From Sphingopyxis sp. MSC1_008 (GTDB lineage Bacteria > Pseudomonadota > Alphaproteobacteria > Sphingomonadales > Sphingomonadaceae): a stretch of 64,000 bases of DNA. The notes beneath the pieces were generated by a model. It saw only the letters and a list, made by a program, of their open reading frames with translations. It was not told where the DNA came from and searched no databases. Below are positions 27,242 through 35,184 of the stretch, in pieces (position 1 is the stretch's first letter; each line of letters starts with the position of its first letter). Both the position numbers and the translations under genes were made by a program. The stretch lies in NCBI RefSeq assembly GCF_023197165.1, contig NZ_JALPRD010000007.1, positions 186,001 to 250,000 of the forward strand. Direction: 5' to 3'.

Positions 27242-28572
27242 CTCACCATCTCCTCGCGGATCGAACTGCGCGCCAGCCAAAACAGCGCCGACGCCACCGC
27301 GCCGAACAGGATGAAGATCATCAGCGACCAGCGCACGCCCTCCGCCGACCCTAGCCCCATCGGGCCCGAGAGGAAATCACTCACCGCGCCGACCCCGAGC
27401 GGACCAAGCCCCAGCCCGAGCAGGTTAATGATGAACAGCAGCACCGCCGACGCGGTCGCGCGCGTTTGCGGCCGTACAAGCCCCTGCACCGCGGCGAAGC
27501 CCGGCCCGTACCACAGCGTGTTGAGCACCGGCGGAAAGGCGAACATGATCAGCGCGAACACCGCCGAATCCGCCATCAGCCCCGCGATGTAAAAGGGGAT
27601 GCCCAGGAAGGTTGAAACCGCCGGGATCGCGACATAAGCGCGGAGATCCCGCGCGCCATATTTGTCGGCAAGCTGCCCGCCCATCCACGTCCCGACCGCG
27701 CCCGTCAGCCCGAGCACGATCCCGAGCGCGACGCCCAGAAACCCCGTCAGCCCCAGCCCGAAATCGCCCGCTATCTCGGTCAGCTCCGCGGCATGGTTGC
27801 GAAAGAAGAAGGGCGCAAGGAACGCCGCGGCGCCATAACCGATGAACGCCTTGATCGCTGCGGCAAAGGCGATCAGCCAGAAGGTCCGCTTGCCGCGGAT
27901 TTCGGCCATCGCGGTCTTGAAGTCTGGCCGCGCCGCCTTGAGCGCCGCCAGATCGCCATGCATCTGCCGCCGCGGCTCCTTCAGCGTCGTCCACGCGACG
28001 ATCGCCATCAGCACCCCGGGCGCGCCTGCGAACAGGAACGCCGTCCGCCAGCCATAGGCATCGGCGATCAACCCGCCCATCGCGAGCCCGAGAAGTCCGC
28101 CCAGCGGAATACCAAGCGAATAGAAGGCGAGCGCCGACGCGCGCTTCTCCTTCGGCGTATAATCGGTGATCAGCGAATGCGCCGGCGGCGTGCACCCCGC
28201 CTCACCGATCCCGACCCCGATCCGGCACAGCACAAGCTGGACGAAATTCTGCGCAAAGCCGCATGTCACGGTGAACACGCTCCACAGCCCCGCCGCGACC
28301 GCGATGATCCGCGGCCGGTCGCCCGTCTCGGCAAAGCGCGCAATCGGAATGCCGAGCACGGTATAGAAAAGCGCAAAGGCCAGCCCCGTCATCACGCCGA
28401 GCTGCCAGTCGGCGAGATGCAGCTCGTTCTTGATCGGCTCGGCAAGGATCGAGACGATCTGCCGGTCGAGGAAGTTGAGGATATAGATGATGAGGAGGAC
28501 GGTCAGCGCATAGCGGCGGTACGCCGGGGATACGGGCGAAACCAGCGGCGGGGCGGGGGCTTCGGTTATCAT
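27238..28572 (-). CDS. MFS transporter, spinster-like
   Basis: A 444-residue, 12-segment major facilitator. The first segments read YALTVLLIIYILNFLDRQIVSILAEPIKNELHL and IGVGIGEAGCTPPAHSLITDYTPKEKRASALAFYSLG, typical of the spinster-type family common in alphaproteobacteria. GAGAGGATGAG precedes ATG 28572. It is translationally coupled to the Fe-dependent alcohol dehydrogenase and divergent from the TIM-barrel gene, with the LacI operator at 28721 in between. It could export or import a pathway intermediate; the substrate is unknown. Confidence 0.87.
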   Translation of the reverse strand: MITEAPAPPLVSPVSPAYRRYALTVLLIIYILNFLDRQIVSILAEPIKNELHLADWQLGVMTGLAFALFYTVLGIPIARFAETGDRPRIIAVAAGLWSVFTVTCGFAQNFVQLVLCRIGVGIGEAGCTPPAHSLITDYTPKEKRASALAFYSLGIPLGGLLGLAMGGLIADAYGWRTAFLFAGAPGVLMAIVAWTTLKEPRRQMHGDLAALKAARPDFKTAMAEIRGKRTFWLIAFAAAIKAFIGYGAAAFLAPFFFRNHAAELTEIAGDFGLGLTGFLGVALGIVLGLTGAVGTWMGGQLADKYGARDLRAYVAIPAVSTFLGIPFYIAGLMADSAVFALIMFAFPPVLNTLWYGPGFAAVQGLVRPQTRATASAVLLFIINLLGLGLGPLGVGAVSDFLSGPMGLGSAEGVRWSLMIFILFGAVASALFWLARSSIREEMVS

Positions 28573-28601
28573 CTCATCCTCTCTCGATCATCTTTACCCT
28601 T

Positions 28602-28681
28602 CGTCATCCCGGGCTTGACCCGGGACCCGCCTTGTCTTCGCCGAAGAAAAAGGCAGGCCCCGGATCAAGTCCGGGGTGACG
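28602..28681. repeat. Palindromic intergenic repeat, family A copy 3
   Basis: Left arm begins CGTCATCCCGGGCTTGACC at 28602. The right arm ends GGGGTGACG at 28681, with several mismatches and a longer spacer than copy 1. It sits between two divergent promoters, so it is not simply a terminator here. Confidence 0.75.
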
Positions 28682-28720
28682 GTCAAACGAGCCCAATTGA
28701 CTCCCGCTTCCAACACGATA

Positions 28721-28734
28721 TGACAGCGTTGTCT
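28721..28734. promoter_or_regulatory. LacI operator 3 (TIM-barrel gene / divergent MFS)
   Basis: TGACAGCGTTGTCT preceded by ATA, centred on CG, lies 14 bases before the TTG start of the isomerase-like gene. It matches the sites at 22450 and 23909. It may also control the divergent MFS/alcohol dehydrogenase pair about 150 bases to the left. Confidence 0.65.
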
Positions 28735-28747
28735 GAAAGGGAAGCCA

Positions 28748-29587
28748 TTGCCCGAATTGCTCGTTCTTCAATCGGTCTGGGGCCTCGACAAATGCCCCGG
28801 TTTCGACATCGAAAACCGCCTCGACGAAGCGCTGGGCCAGGTCGTCGCTGCGGGCTTCGACGGCGTCGGCGTCAACCTCGCGCGCACTGCGCGCACCGAT
28901 GGTGTCGCGCGCGTGATGAACCCGCTCGGCCTCGCATGGGAAGGGCAGGTGCTCGTCCACGACGCCGGCCAGCTCACACACTGGATCGCCGAAGCCCACC
29001 GTCTCGGCGCGCATCACCTCAACGTCCAGATTGCCGGCCCGACCGCCGACTTCCGCGCCGCGCTGCGCCTGATCGACAGTCTCGTCGCTGCGGCAAAGGA
29101 CGCGCCGCTGCCCGTCTGGTTCGAAACCCACCGCGGCCGCCTCACCAACGACCTGCTCTTCACGCTGCAACTGCTCGACGAACGCCCCGGCTTTCCGCTC
29201 ACCGCCGACCTGTCGCATTATCCCGTTGCGGGCGAGATGGAGCTGCCGCTCCGCGACGACCAGCTCGCCGCGATCGAGACGATCCTGCAGGGCAGCCATA
29301 ATTTCCACGGCCGCGTCTCGACGACGCATCAGGTGCAGGTCGCGCTGAGCGCGCCGCAGCATCAGGCTTGGCTCGACCAGCATATCGCCTGGTGGCGCCG
29401 CGGCTTTGAACTCTGGCTCGAACAGGCGCGCGAAGATGACGCGCTGACCTTCATGTGCGAACTCGGCCCTCCCCCGTACGCGATCACCGCGCCCGACGGC
29501 AGCGAACTCACGAACCGCTGGGACGAGGCGCAGCGCATGCGCGATATCGTGCGGGGGCTGTGGGCGGAGGTGAGCGGGGCGGGTTGA
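28748..29587 (+). CDS. Sugar-phosphate isomerase/epimerase-like TIM-barrel protein
   Basis: A 279-residue protein of the xylose-isomerase-like TIM-barrel superfamily. Segments such as VVAAGFDGVGVNLA, HHLNVQIAGPTADFRAAL, VWFETHRGRLTNDLLFT and PLTADLSHYPV carry the metal-site Glu, Asp and His expected for these metal-dependent isomerases. It begins at TTG 28748 behind GAAAGGGAAG, with a LacI-type operator immediately upstream. It has no signal peptide. Within the proposed sulfoquinovose locus it might epimerise or isomerise SQ, its anomer or a released sugar; the reaction is not evident from sequence. Confidence 0.8.
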   Translation: MPELLVLQSVWGLDKCPGFDIENRLDEALGQVVAAGFDGVGVNLARTARTDGVARVMNPLGLAWEGQVLVHDAGQLTHWIAEAHRLGAHHLNVQIAGPTADFRAALRLIDSLVAAAKDAPLPVWFETHRGRLTNDLLFTLQLLDERPGFPLTADLSHYPVAGEMELPLRDDQLAAIETILQGSHNFHGRVSTTHQVQVALSAPQHQAWLDQHIAWWRRGFELWLEQAREDDALTFMCELGPPPYAITAPDGSELTNRWDEAQRMRDIVRGLWAEVSGAG

Positions 29588-29589
29588 TA

Positions 29590-29686
29590 GCCCCTCCCCT
29601 TCAGGGGAGGGGTTGGGGTGGGGTTCCGAAACCTTGCGCAAGGCCGATGGACCCCACCCCCAACCCCTCCCCTGAAGGGGAGGGGC
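29590..29686. repeat. Large inverted repeat, family D
   Basis: Arms of about 34 bases (29590-29623 and 29652-29686) differ by one inserted G. They are built from CCCCTCCCCTTCAGGGG and GTTGGGGTGGGG blocks. The loop holds the palindrome CCTTGCGCAAGG. It lies between the convergent isomerase-like and FGGY kinase genes and is a likely bidirectional terminator. Confidence 0.8.
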
Positions 29687-29709
29687 TTGATATGGCTCCG
29701 ACCTGGGCA

Positions 29710-31143
29710 TCAAACCGCCACCGCATCCCGCCAGCGCGCAAACACGGCATCGGCCTCGTCGCGACCGACCTTTGGCAAAAACTCGGCATCGTAACGCGCC
29801 AAACGCTTCAGATCGCCCTCACCGAACAGTCCCGCGCCCATCCCTGCCGCCAGCGCCGCGCCATAGGCGCTTGCCTCGCGCACCGCATGGCGCCGCACCG
29901 GCCGCTGCAATGCGTCGGCCTGTAACTGCATCAGCGTATCGCTCGCCGACAGCCCGCCGGCGACGGGCAACACCTCGGGTACCGGCAGTGCTGCCGCCAT
30001 CACATCGGCAATCTCGCGAAAGCGGAACGCGATCCCCTGCAACGCCGCACGCGCAACCTGTCCCGGCCCGTCAGCAAAACTAAGCCCGGCGATCAGCCCG
30101 CGTGCCTCGAACTTGCCATGCGGCGCGCCCATGCCGGCGAGCGACGGTCGCACCACGACCTTCCCTGCATCGGCCACCGAAGCTGCCGCGGCCTCCATCG
30201 CCGGGGGGGATGCGAACAGCCCCAACCCGCCGCACAGCCACTCGATCATCGACCCGGTGGTGATCACCATCCCTTCGACGCAGAAGCGCGGCTTGCCGCC
30301 CGCAAAGGCCAGCGCCTCGGCGGGCATGCTGTTGTGGATCGTCTCGGGCACGTCGCCGGTCCCCGCCATCAGCACGCCCGACGTGCCATAGGTCGCCTTC
30401 CAGTCGCCACGCCCCAGCGCGCCATGCGCGACCATCGCGGCCTCCTGATCGGCGATCAGCGCGGTGATCGGCACCCGCGCGCCGAGCACGGCGGGATCGC
30501 TCTCCGCAATCGCACCCCAGCTGTCGACCTGCGCAGGAAACATGCTCGCGGGCAGGCGTTGATGCGCGAGCAAAGCTGCATCCCAGCCCGCGCCGTTCGC
30601 ATAATCATAATATCCCGTCAGCCACGCCGCCGAGGCATCGGTCACGTGCGCGCCGCTCAGCTTGTAAATCAGCCAGCTATCGAGCGTGCCCCATTGCAGG
30701 TCGTTGGGATCGCGCCCCGACAGCGCAATCGCCCCGGGCAGCTTAGCCGAAGGCACCTGCGGCCAGCCTGTAAAACCCGCCGCGCGGAGCCGCTTATATT
30801 CGTCCATCCCGCGCAGATCGCTCCACACGAGCATCGGCGCGACAGGCTCGCCGGTCGCGCGATCCCACAGCACGATGCTCGCGCGCTGCGTCGTCACCCC
30901 GATCGCCGCGATATCGGCGATACTCCGCCCCGCCGCCGCCAGCGCGCCGTCGATCACCGCGCGGCAGATCATCCAGACCTCAGCGGGATCCTGCTCGACC
31001 AGCCCGGGGCCGGGGAAGCGGCTCGCGATCGGCCGTTTGTCGACGCCCAGCACCGCGCCCGCCGGATCGACCAGCATGGCGCGAGCGCCCGTCGTGCCCG
31101 CATCCAGTGCGAGCAGCAGATGGCCGTGCGTGCTCACCCCCAT
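29710..31143 (-). CDS. FGGY-family kinase, glycerol kinase-like
   Basis: About 477 residues. FGGY features are LLALDAGTTGARAMLVD at the N-terminus, IGVTTQRASIVLWDRATGEP, ITALIADQEAAMVAHGAL with the catalytic Asp, and the adenosine motif LPVAGGLSASDTLMQLQAD. Compared from memory with E. coli GlpK, Arg83, Asp245 and Gln246 of the glycerol site are kept, but Glu84 is Ala (TQRA) and the Tyr135 region differs, so the substrate may not be plain glycerol. It is the last gene of a GlpD / FAD oxidase / kinase operon. Its start abuts a family B repeat, which also leaves the upstream frame open to 31221; ATG 31143 begins the homologous part. Confidence 0.85.
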   Translation of the reverse strand: MGVSTHGHLLLALDAGTTGARAMLVDPAGAVLGVDKRPIASRFPGPGLVEQDPAEVWMICRAVIDGALAAAGRSIADIAAIGVTTQRASIVLWDRATGEPVAPMLVWSDLRGMDEYKRLRAAGFTGWPQVPSAKLPGAIALSGRDPNDLQWGTLDSWLIYKLSGAHVTDASAAWLTGYYDYANGAGWDAALLAHQRLPASMFPAQVDSWGAIAESDPAVLGARVPITALIADQEAAMVAHGALGRGDWKATYGTSGVLMAGTGDVPETIHNSMPAEALAFAGGKPRFCVEGMVITTGSMIEWLCGGLGLFASPPAMEAAAASVADAGKVVVRPSLAGMGAPHGKFEARGLIAGLSFADGPGQVARAALQGIAFRFREIADVMAAALPVPEVLPVAGGLSASDTLMQLQADALQRPVRRHAVREASAYGAALAAGMGAGLFGEGDLKRLARYDAEFLPKVGRDEADAVFARWRDAVAV

Positions 31144-31221
31144 GTGCACCCCGGCGAAAGCCGGGGCCCAGAGCGTTGGAGCGCAAACGTGGCATGGGCC
31201 CCGGCTTTCGCCGGGGTGCAC
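31144..31221. repeat. Palindromic intergenic repeat, family B copy 2, abutting the kinase start
   Basis: Perfect 27-base arms (31144-31170 and 31195-31221), core CCCCGGCGAAAGCCGGGG, directly next to the kinase ATG on the minus strand. The kinase ribosome-binding site would lie inside the stem, so the hairpin could limit its translation. Confidence 0.8.
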
Positions 31222-31245
31222 AATATTGTCCGCTGGGCGCGAACG

Positions 31246-32646
31246 CTAAGCATCGGGTATCAAATTCCCCGGATTCATGATCCCCTCTGGATCGAGAGCA
31301 TCCTTCACCCGTCGCAGCAACGCAACGCCACTCTCGCCCAGATCATGGTGCAGATAGGGTTTGCGCAGCCGCCCTGCGCCGTGATGATGCGCGACCCCGC
31401 CGCCATGCTTCGCGGTCGCTTCCATGATCGCGCGCCAGCCGGCAAAATAGGCGGGCTCCATCTTCGCGCTGTCCTCGAAGGTCGCGGCGAAGCTGAAATA
31501 GAGGTTGATCCCGGACCGATAGACATGGCTGCTGTGCGCCGACGCGTTGATCACGCCGGGAATTTCATTGAGCGCAGCGATGCTGTCATCATAGATCGCA
31601 CCGATCTCGCTCCAGCGTCCCGAAATCTCGACCGTATCGGCGACATAGTCGCGCTCGAACATTTCGCGCCAGCTCGGCACATGGTTGCGCTTTTCAATCC
31701 ACTGCTTCGCCGCCATCGGATCGCCCGCTTCGAGCCCCGCCGCGCCGCAAATCTCGTGCATCGCCGCCAGTTCGGCATCGACGCGGCTTTTCGGGCCCTC
31801 ATGGACCATCAACAGCATCGCCTTGCCATCGCGTTCGTAATCGCGGAACAGCCGCCGCACCTCGCGCCCGTCGTACTGGCGCATCACCGGCGGGCGCCAG
31901 TCGGCGCGGACGATCTGCCGCTGCGCCTCGAACCCCGCACGCATGTCATCGGCATAGAAGATGCTGTAATCGCGGTGCGGCGCCTTCGCACGGAGCGAGA
32001 AGGTCACCCCGGTGATCACCCCCATCGTCCCCTCGGCACCCATCAGCAAATGTCGCAGGTCGGGCCCCGCCGCAGCGCGCACCGCCTTGCCGAGCGTCAC
32101 CAGCTCGCCGTTCGGCAGCACCGCCTCGATCGAATGGATGATGTCCTCGATATTGCCATAAGCGGTCGAAAATTGCCCCGACGCGCGCGTTGCGACCCAG
32201 CCGCCGACGCTGCTGATCGCGATCGACTGCGGCCAATGGCCGATCGTCAGCCCATGCGCTGCGGCCGCTTCCTCGGCCTCCATGCCGTTCAGCCCGGCAT
32301 CGAAGCTCGCCAGCAAATCGTCGCTGTCGATATAGCGGACTTTGTTCATCGAACTCATTTCGAGAAGGATGGCATCGGGTGTCGGCTCGATCCCGCCGCA
32401 AACCCCGCTGCCGAGGCCATAGGGGATCAGCGGCACGCGCTTTCCGGCGGCGAGCTTCACGACCTTCTGGACGTCCTCGACCGACTGCGGCCGCACGACG
32501 CAGCCCGGCGCGGGCACCGCTTCGCCGCGCCAGTCGCGCAGATGCTTAACCGCCCACTGGTCGTAGCGCCGCGCATTCAGCGCCTCCGTATCGCTCGCGA
32601 CGCGGTCGGCGCCGATGGCGCTCGCCAAGGCTTCGGCAATATTCAT
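31246..32646 (-). CDS. FAD-binding oxidase (alkyl-DHAP synthase / GlcD-like)
   Basis: A 466-residue FAD-linked oxidase of the VAO/PCMH fold. The FAD-binding segment includes LIPYGLGSGVCGGIEP, SIAISSVGGWVATRASGQFSTAYGNIEDII and GAEGTMGVITGVTFSL. The C-terminal HHHGAGRLRKPYLHHDLGESG with ALDPEGIMNPGNL matches alkyldihydroxyacetonephosphate synthase-like proteins. It starts 1 base after the GlpD stop, so the two are tightly coupled. Relatives oxidise 2-hydroxy acids or act in ether-lipid metabolism. Here an alpha-hydroxy acid or glycerol-derived substrate is plausible, but unproven. Confidence 0.85.
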   Translation of the reverse strand: MNIAEALASAIGADRVASDTEALNARRYDQWAVKHLRDWRGEAVPAPGCVVRPQSVEDVQKVVKLAAGKRVPLIPYGLGSGVCGGIEPTPDAILLEMSSMNKVRYIDSDDLLASFDAGLNGMEAEEAAAAHGLTIGHWPQSIAISSVGGWVATRASGQFSTAYGNIEDIIHSIEAVLPNGELVTLGKAVRAAAGPDLRHLLMGAEGTMGVITGVTFSLRAKAPHRDYSIFYADDMRAGFEAQRQIVRADWRPPVMRQYDGREVRRLFRDYERDGKAMLLMVHEGPKSRVDAELAAMHEICGAAGLEAGDPMAAKQWIEKRNHVPSWREMFERDYVADTVEISGRWSEIGAIYDDSIAALNEIPGVINASAHSSHVYRSGINLYFSFAATFEDSAKMEPAYFAGWRAIMEATAKHGGGVAHHHGAGRLRKPYLHHDLGESGVALLRRVKDALDPEGIMNPGNLIPDA

Positions 32647-32647
32647 T

Positions 32648-34201
32648 TCACTCTCCCAAAAGCCTGCGGCTCGTATCGTTGATTTGTCGGCAGTGCGCGA
32701 TCTGCGATGCCTTCATGGCGTCATCCCAGCCGAGCAGTGCCCCGATCGCCTCGGCGGCTGGGGCGAGCACGGCAAGGCCGGCGCCCTCGTCGAACCAGGC
32801 GCGCGCGCTCCGTCGGACCCAATAATCTTCGAGCGTCGCGGCGCCTTCATGCGTTACCGCGCGCACGGCCTCGGCCGCCACATCGCCGCCCGCAATGACG
32901 ATCTCGTTAGCTTCGTCACCATAGAGTCCCGCCAGCCGCTCGGCGGCGATCGGGTCGAGTCCGTCCAGTCGCACACTCCGCGATCCACCGGGCAACGGCG
33001 CGTCGGCGGTTGAACAGGGCAGGACGGTCCGACCCAACCGCTCGACTACCAAATCGACGACGCGCTCGGCCATCGCGCGATAGGCGCTGAGCTTGCCCCC
33101 CGCGATCGACACCATCCCGCCCGGCGAAGTCCAGATCTCGTCCTTGCGCGATACCTCGTTCGCCTTCTTCCCCGGTTGCGCGATCAGCGGCCGCACCCCC
33201 GACCACAAAGACACGATCTCGGCATCGCGGATCGGATCGATGCTCAGCGCCGTCTCGGTCGCGCGCAGCAGATAGTCGATGTCGTCGCGGGTCGGCGCGG
33301 GCCAGTAATCGGCGCCATCGTGAAACACGTCGGTCGTCCCGACATAAGTGAAAGCCCCGCGCGGCACCGCAAAGATGCTGCGCTTGTCGGGCGCGCGAAT
33401 GATGATCGTAGAATTGATCGGCAACCGCTCGCGTCGCAGGACGAGATGAATCCCGCGGCTAAGCGACATGCGCGTGTCGCTTTCGCCCGCCTCCAGCCCG
33501 CGCACCTTGTCGACCCATGCGCCCGCCGCGTTGACCACCAGCTTCGCCTTGATCCGCGCGCCGAGCTTGTCATCGAGCGTCGACGTCGCGACCAGCCCGT
33601 CGCCGGTCAGTTCCGACGCCGCCGCATGGTTGACCACCACTGCCCCCGCACCCTGCGCGCTCCGCACATTGGCGAGCACCAGCCGCGCATCGTCGGTCAG
33701 AAACTCAGGATACAGCACCGCGCCGTTCAGCCGCTCGGTGCGCATCAACGGCTCGCGCCGCCGAAGCTCCGCGAGCCCGATCACCTCATGCTTCTCGGCC
33801 TCGGGCACGCCGCCCAGCTTCTCGAATGTCCACAGCCCCGTCCGCAATTTCGCGGTCATCGCCATGTTCGTCGTCGGGATCAGGAAGGGCGACAGCCGCG
33901 TCAGGTGCGGCGCGATCCGCCGCAATATCTGCCGTTCCGACGCCGCTTCCTTGACCAGCGCGATGTCGCCCTGCGCCAGATAGCGGAGCCCGCCATGGAT
34001 CATCTTCGACGACCGGCTGCTCGTTCCGCTCGCATAGTCGCGCGCCTCGACCAGCGCGACCGACAGCCCGCGCATCGCCGCGTCGCGCGCGATCCCGGCA
34101 CCGGTGATCCCGCCGCCGATCACCGCCAGATCGAACGTCCGCGATTCCAGCTCGGCAAAGACCTGCGCACGGCGCCGCGCATCGAGAGAAGTGCTGCTCA
34201 T
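32648..34201 (-). CDS. glpD: Aerobic glycerol-3-phosphate dehydrogenase
   Basis: A 517-residue FAD-dependent GlpD. The dinucleotide-binding motif is DLAVIGGGITGAGIARDAAMRG near residue 25, followed by SSKMIHGGLRYL, FAVPRGAFTYVGTTD, LWSGVRPLI and IAGGKLSAYRAMAE, the usual GlpD order. It oxidises glycerol-3-phosphate to dihydroxyacetone phosphate at the membrane, passing electrons to quinone. It leads the operon with the FAD oxidase and kinase and is divergent from a LysR gene. In the proposed locus it would process glycerol freed from sulfoquinovosyl-glycerol (inference). Confidence 0.93.
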   Translation of the reverse strand: MSSTSLDARRRAQVFAELESRTFDLAVIGGGITGAGIARDAAMRGLSVALVEARDYASGTSSRSSKMIHGGLRYLAQGDIALVKEAASERQILRRIAPHLTRLSPFLIPTTNMAMTAKLRTGLWTFEKLGGVPEAEKHEVIGLAELRRREPLMRTERLNGAVLYPEFLTDDARLVLANVRSAQGAGAVVVNHAAASELTGDGLVATSTLDDKLGARIKAKLVVNAAGAWVDKVRGLEAGESDTRMSLSRGIHLVLRRERLPINSTIIIRAPDKRSIFAVPRGAFTYVGTTDVFHDGADYWPAPTRDDIDYLLRATETALSIDPIRDAEIVSLWSGVRPLIAQPGKKANEVSRKDEIWTSPGGMVSIAGGKLSAYRAMAERVVDLVVERLGRTVLPCSTADAPLPGGSRSVRLDGLDPIAAERLAGLYGDEANEIVIAGGDVAAEAVRAVTHEGAATLEDYWVRRSARAWFDEGAGLAVLAPAAEAIGALLGWDDAMKASQIAHCRQINDTSRRLLGE

Positions 34202-34254
34202 GCCGTCACGCTAAGCGCATCACAGTGCCATTGGTATTGCAAAACAGGAATGAT

Positions 34255-35184
34255 ATGGTGCGCGCCATGAACCTCCGCCGCCTCCGCCATTTCGACACGC
34301 TTTACCGCCTGGCCAGCTATGCGCGCGCCGCCGACGAACTCGGCCTCACGCAATCGGCGCTGACCCGCTCGATCCAGAAGCTCGAGGAGGAACTGGGCAC
34401 GGCGCTCTTCGACCGCACCACCCATTATGTCCGCCCGACCAGCGATGCCGATCGCCTGATCCGTTCCGCCCGCGACGTCATCGCCGCCTCGGCGAACCTC
34501 GAACAGGAGGCGCGCGGCCTCGGCCATCCGAGCGGCGGTACCGTCGCGGTCGGCAGCGGCCCGTACCCGCTGCAACCCCTGCTCACCGACGCGATCGCGC
34601 GCTTCGCCGAAATGCATCCCGGCGTGCGCGTCACCGTCACCGGCGGCCCGTCGGAGCAATTGCTCGAAACCCTCGTCGACCGCCGCCTCGACCTTGTCGT
34701 CTGCAACCGCGCAAAATTCGCGTCGTCGGGCCACGCCGACGAGGTGCTCTGCATCCCGCTCCCGCCCGAGCCGCTGATGCTCGTCTGCGCGCCCGGACAT
34801 CCGCTCGCAAAGGGGCAGGGCGACAGCGCCGATTTCCCCTGGGCGCTCCCGCGCCCCGCGCCGGGCAGCAACCTGCCGCGCGGCCTGCGCGCACGCTTCG
34901 CCGCGGGACAATTCCCCGATTATGAGCTCGATTCCACCGCCGCCTGTCTCGACATGGCAAGGAGCGGCCGCGCGGTCACCGTCGTCCCGCGCGCGCTTGC
35001 GATCCGTTCGGGGCTGCACATGATCGCGCTGCCGCCGTCCGAGGTCACCCGCGACGCGATCCATCTCCTCCGCAACCGCAGCCGCAGCGCGCTCGTCGCC
35101 GCGTTCGTTGCGGTGCTGAAGGATGTCGCTCAGGCCGAAACGATCCCGTTGAACAACGCCGCGTCCGCCGATCCCGCGCGGTAG
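34255..35184 (+). CDS. LysR-family transcriptional regulator (divergent from glpD)
   Basis: About 309 residues. The N-terminal helix-turn-helix is MNLRRLRHFDTLYRLASYARAADELGLTQSALTRSIQKLEEELG, followed by a substrate-binding domain (VAVGSGPYPLQPLL, GGPSEQLLETLVDRRLDLVV, ALPRPAPGSNLPRGLRARFA). AGGAA at 34246 favours ATG 34255, though most LysR proteins would start at ATG 34267. The 50-base gap to the divergent glpD should hold its binding site, so control of the glpD operon is likely. Its 3' end overlaps the convergent GH31 gene by 55 bases, an unusually long antisense overlap. Confidence 0.9.
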   Translation: MVRAMNLRRLRHFDTLYRLASYARAADELGLTQSALTRSIQKLEEELGTALFDRTTHYVRPTSDADRLIRSARDVIAASANLEQEARGLGHPSGGTVAVGSGPYPLQPLLTDAIARFAEMHPGVRVTVTGGPSEQLLETLVDRRLDLVVCNRAKFASSGHADEVLCIPLPPEPLMLVCAPGHPLAKGQGDSADFPWALPRPAPGSNLPRGLRARFAAGQFPDYELDSTAACLDMARSGRAVTVVPRALAIRSGLHMIALPPSEVTRDAIHLLRNRSRSALVAAFVAVLKDVAQAETIPLNNAASADPAR

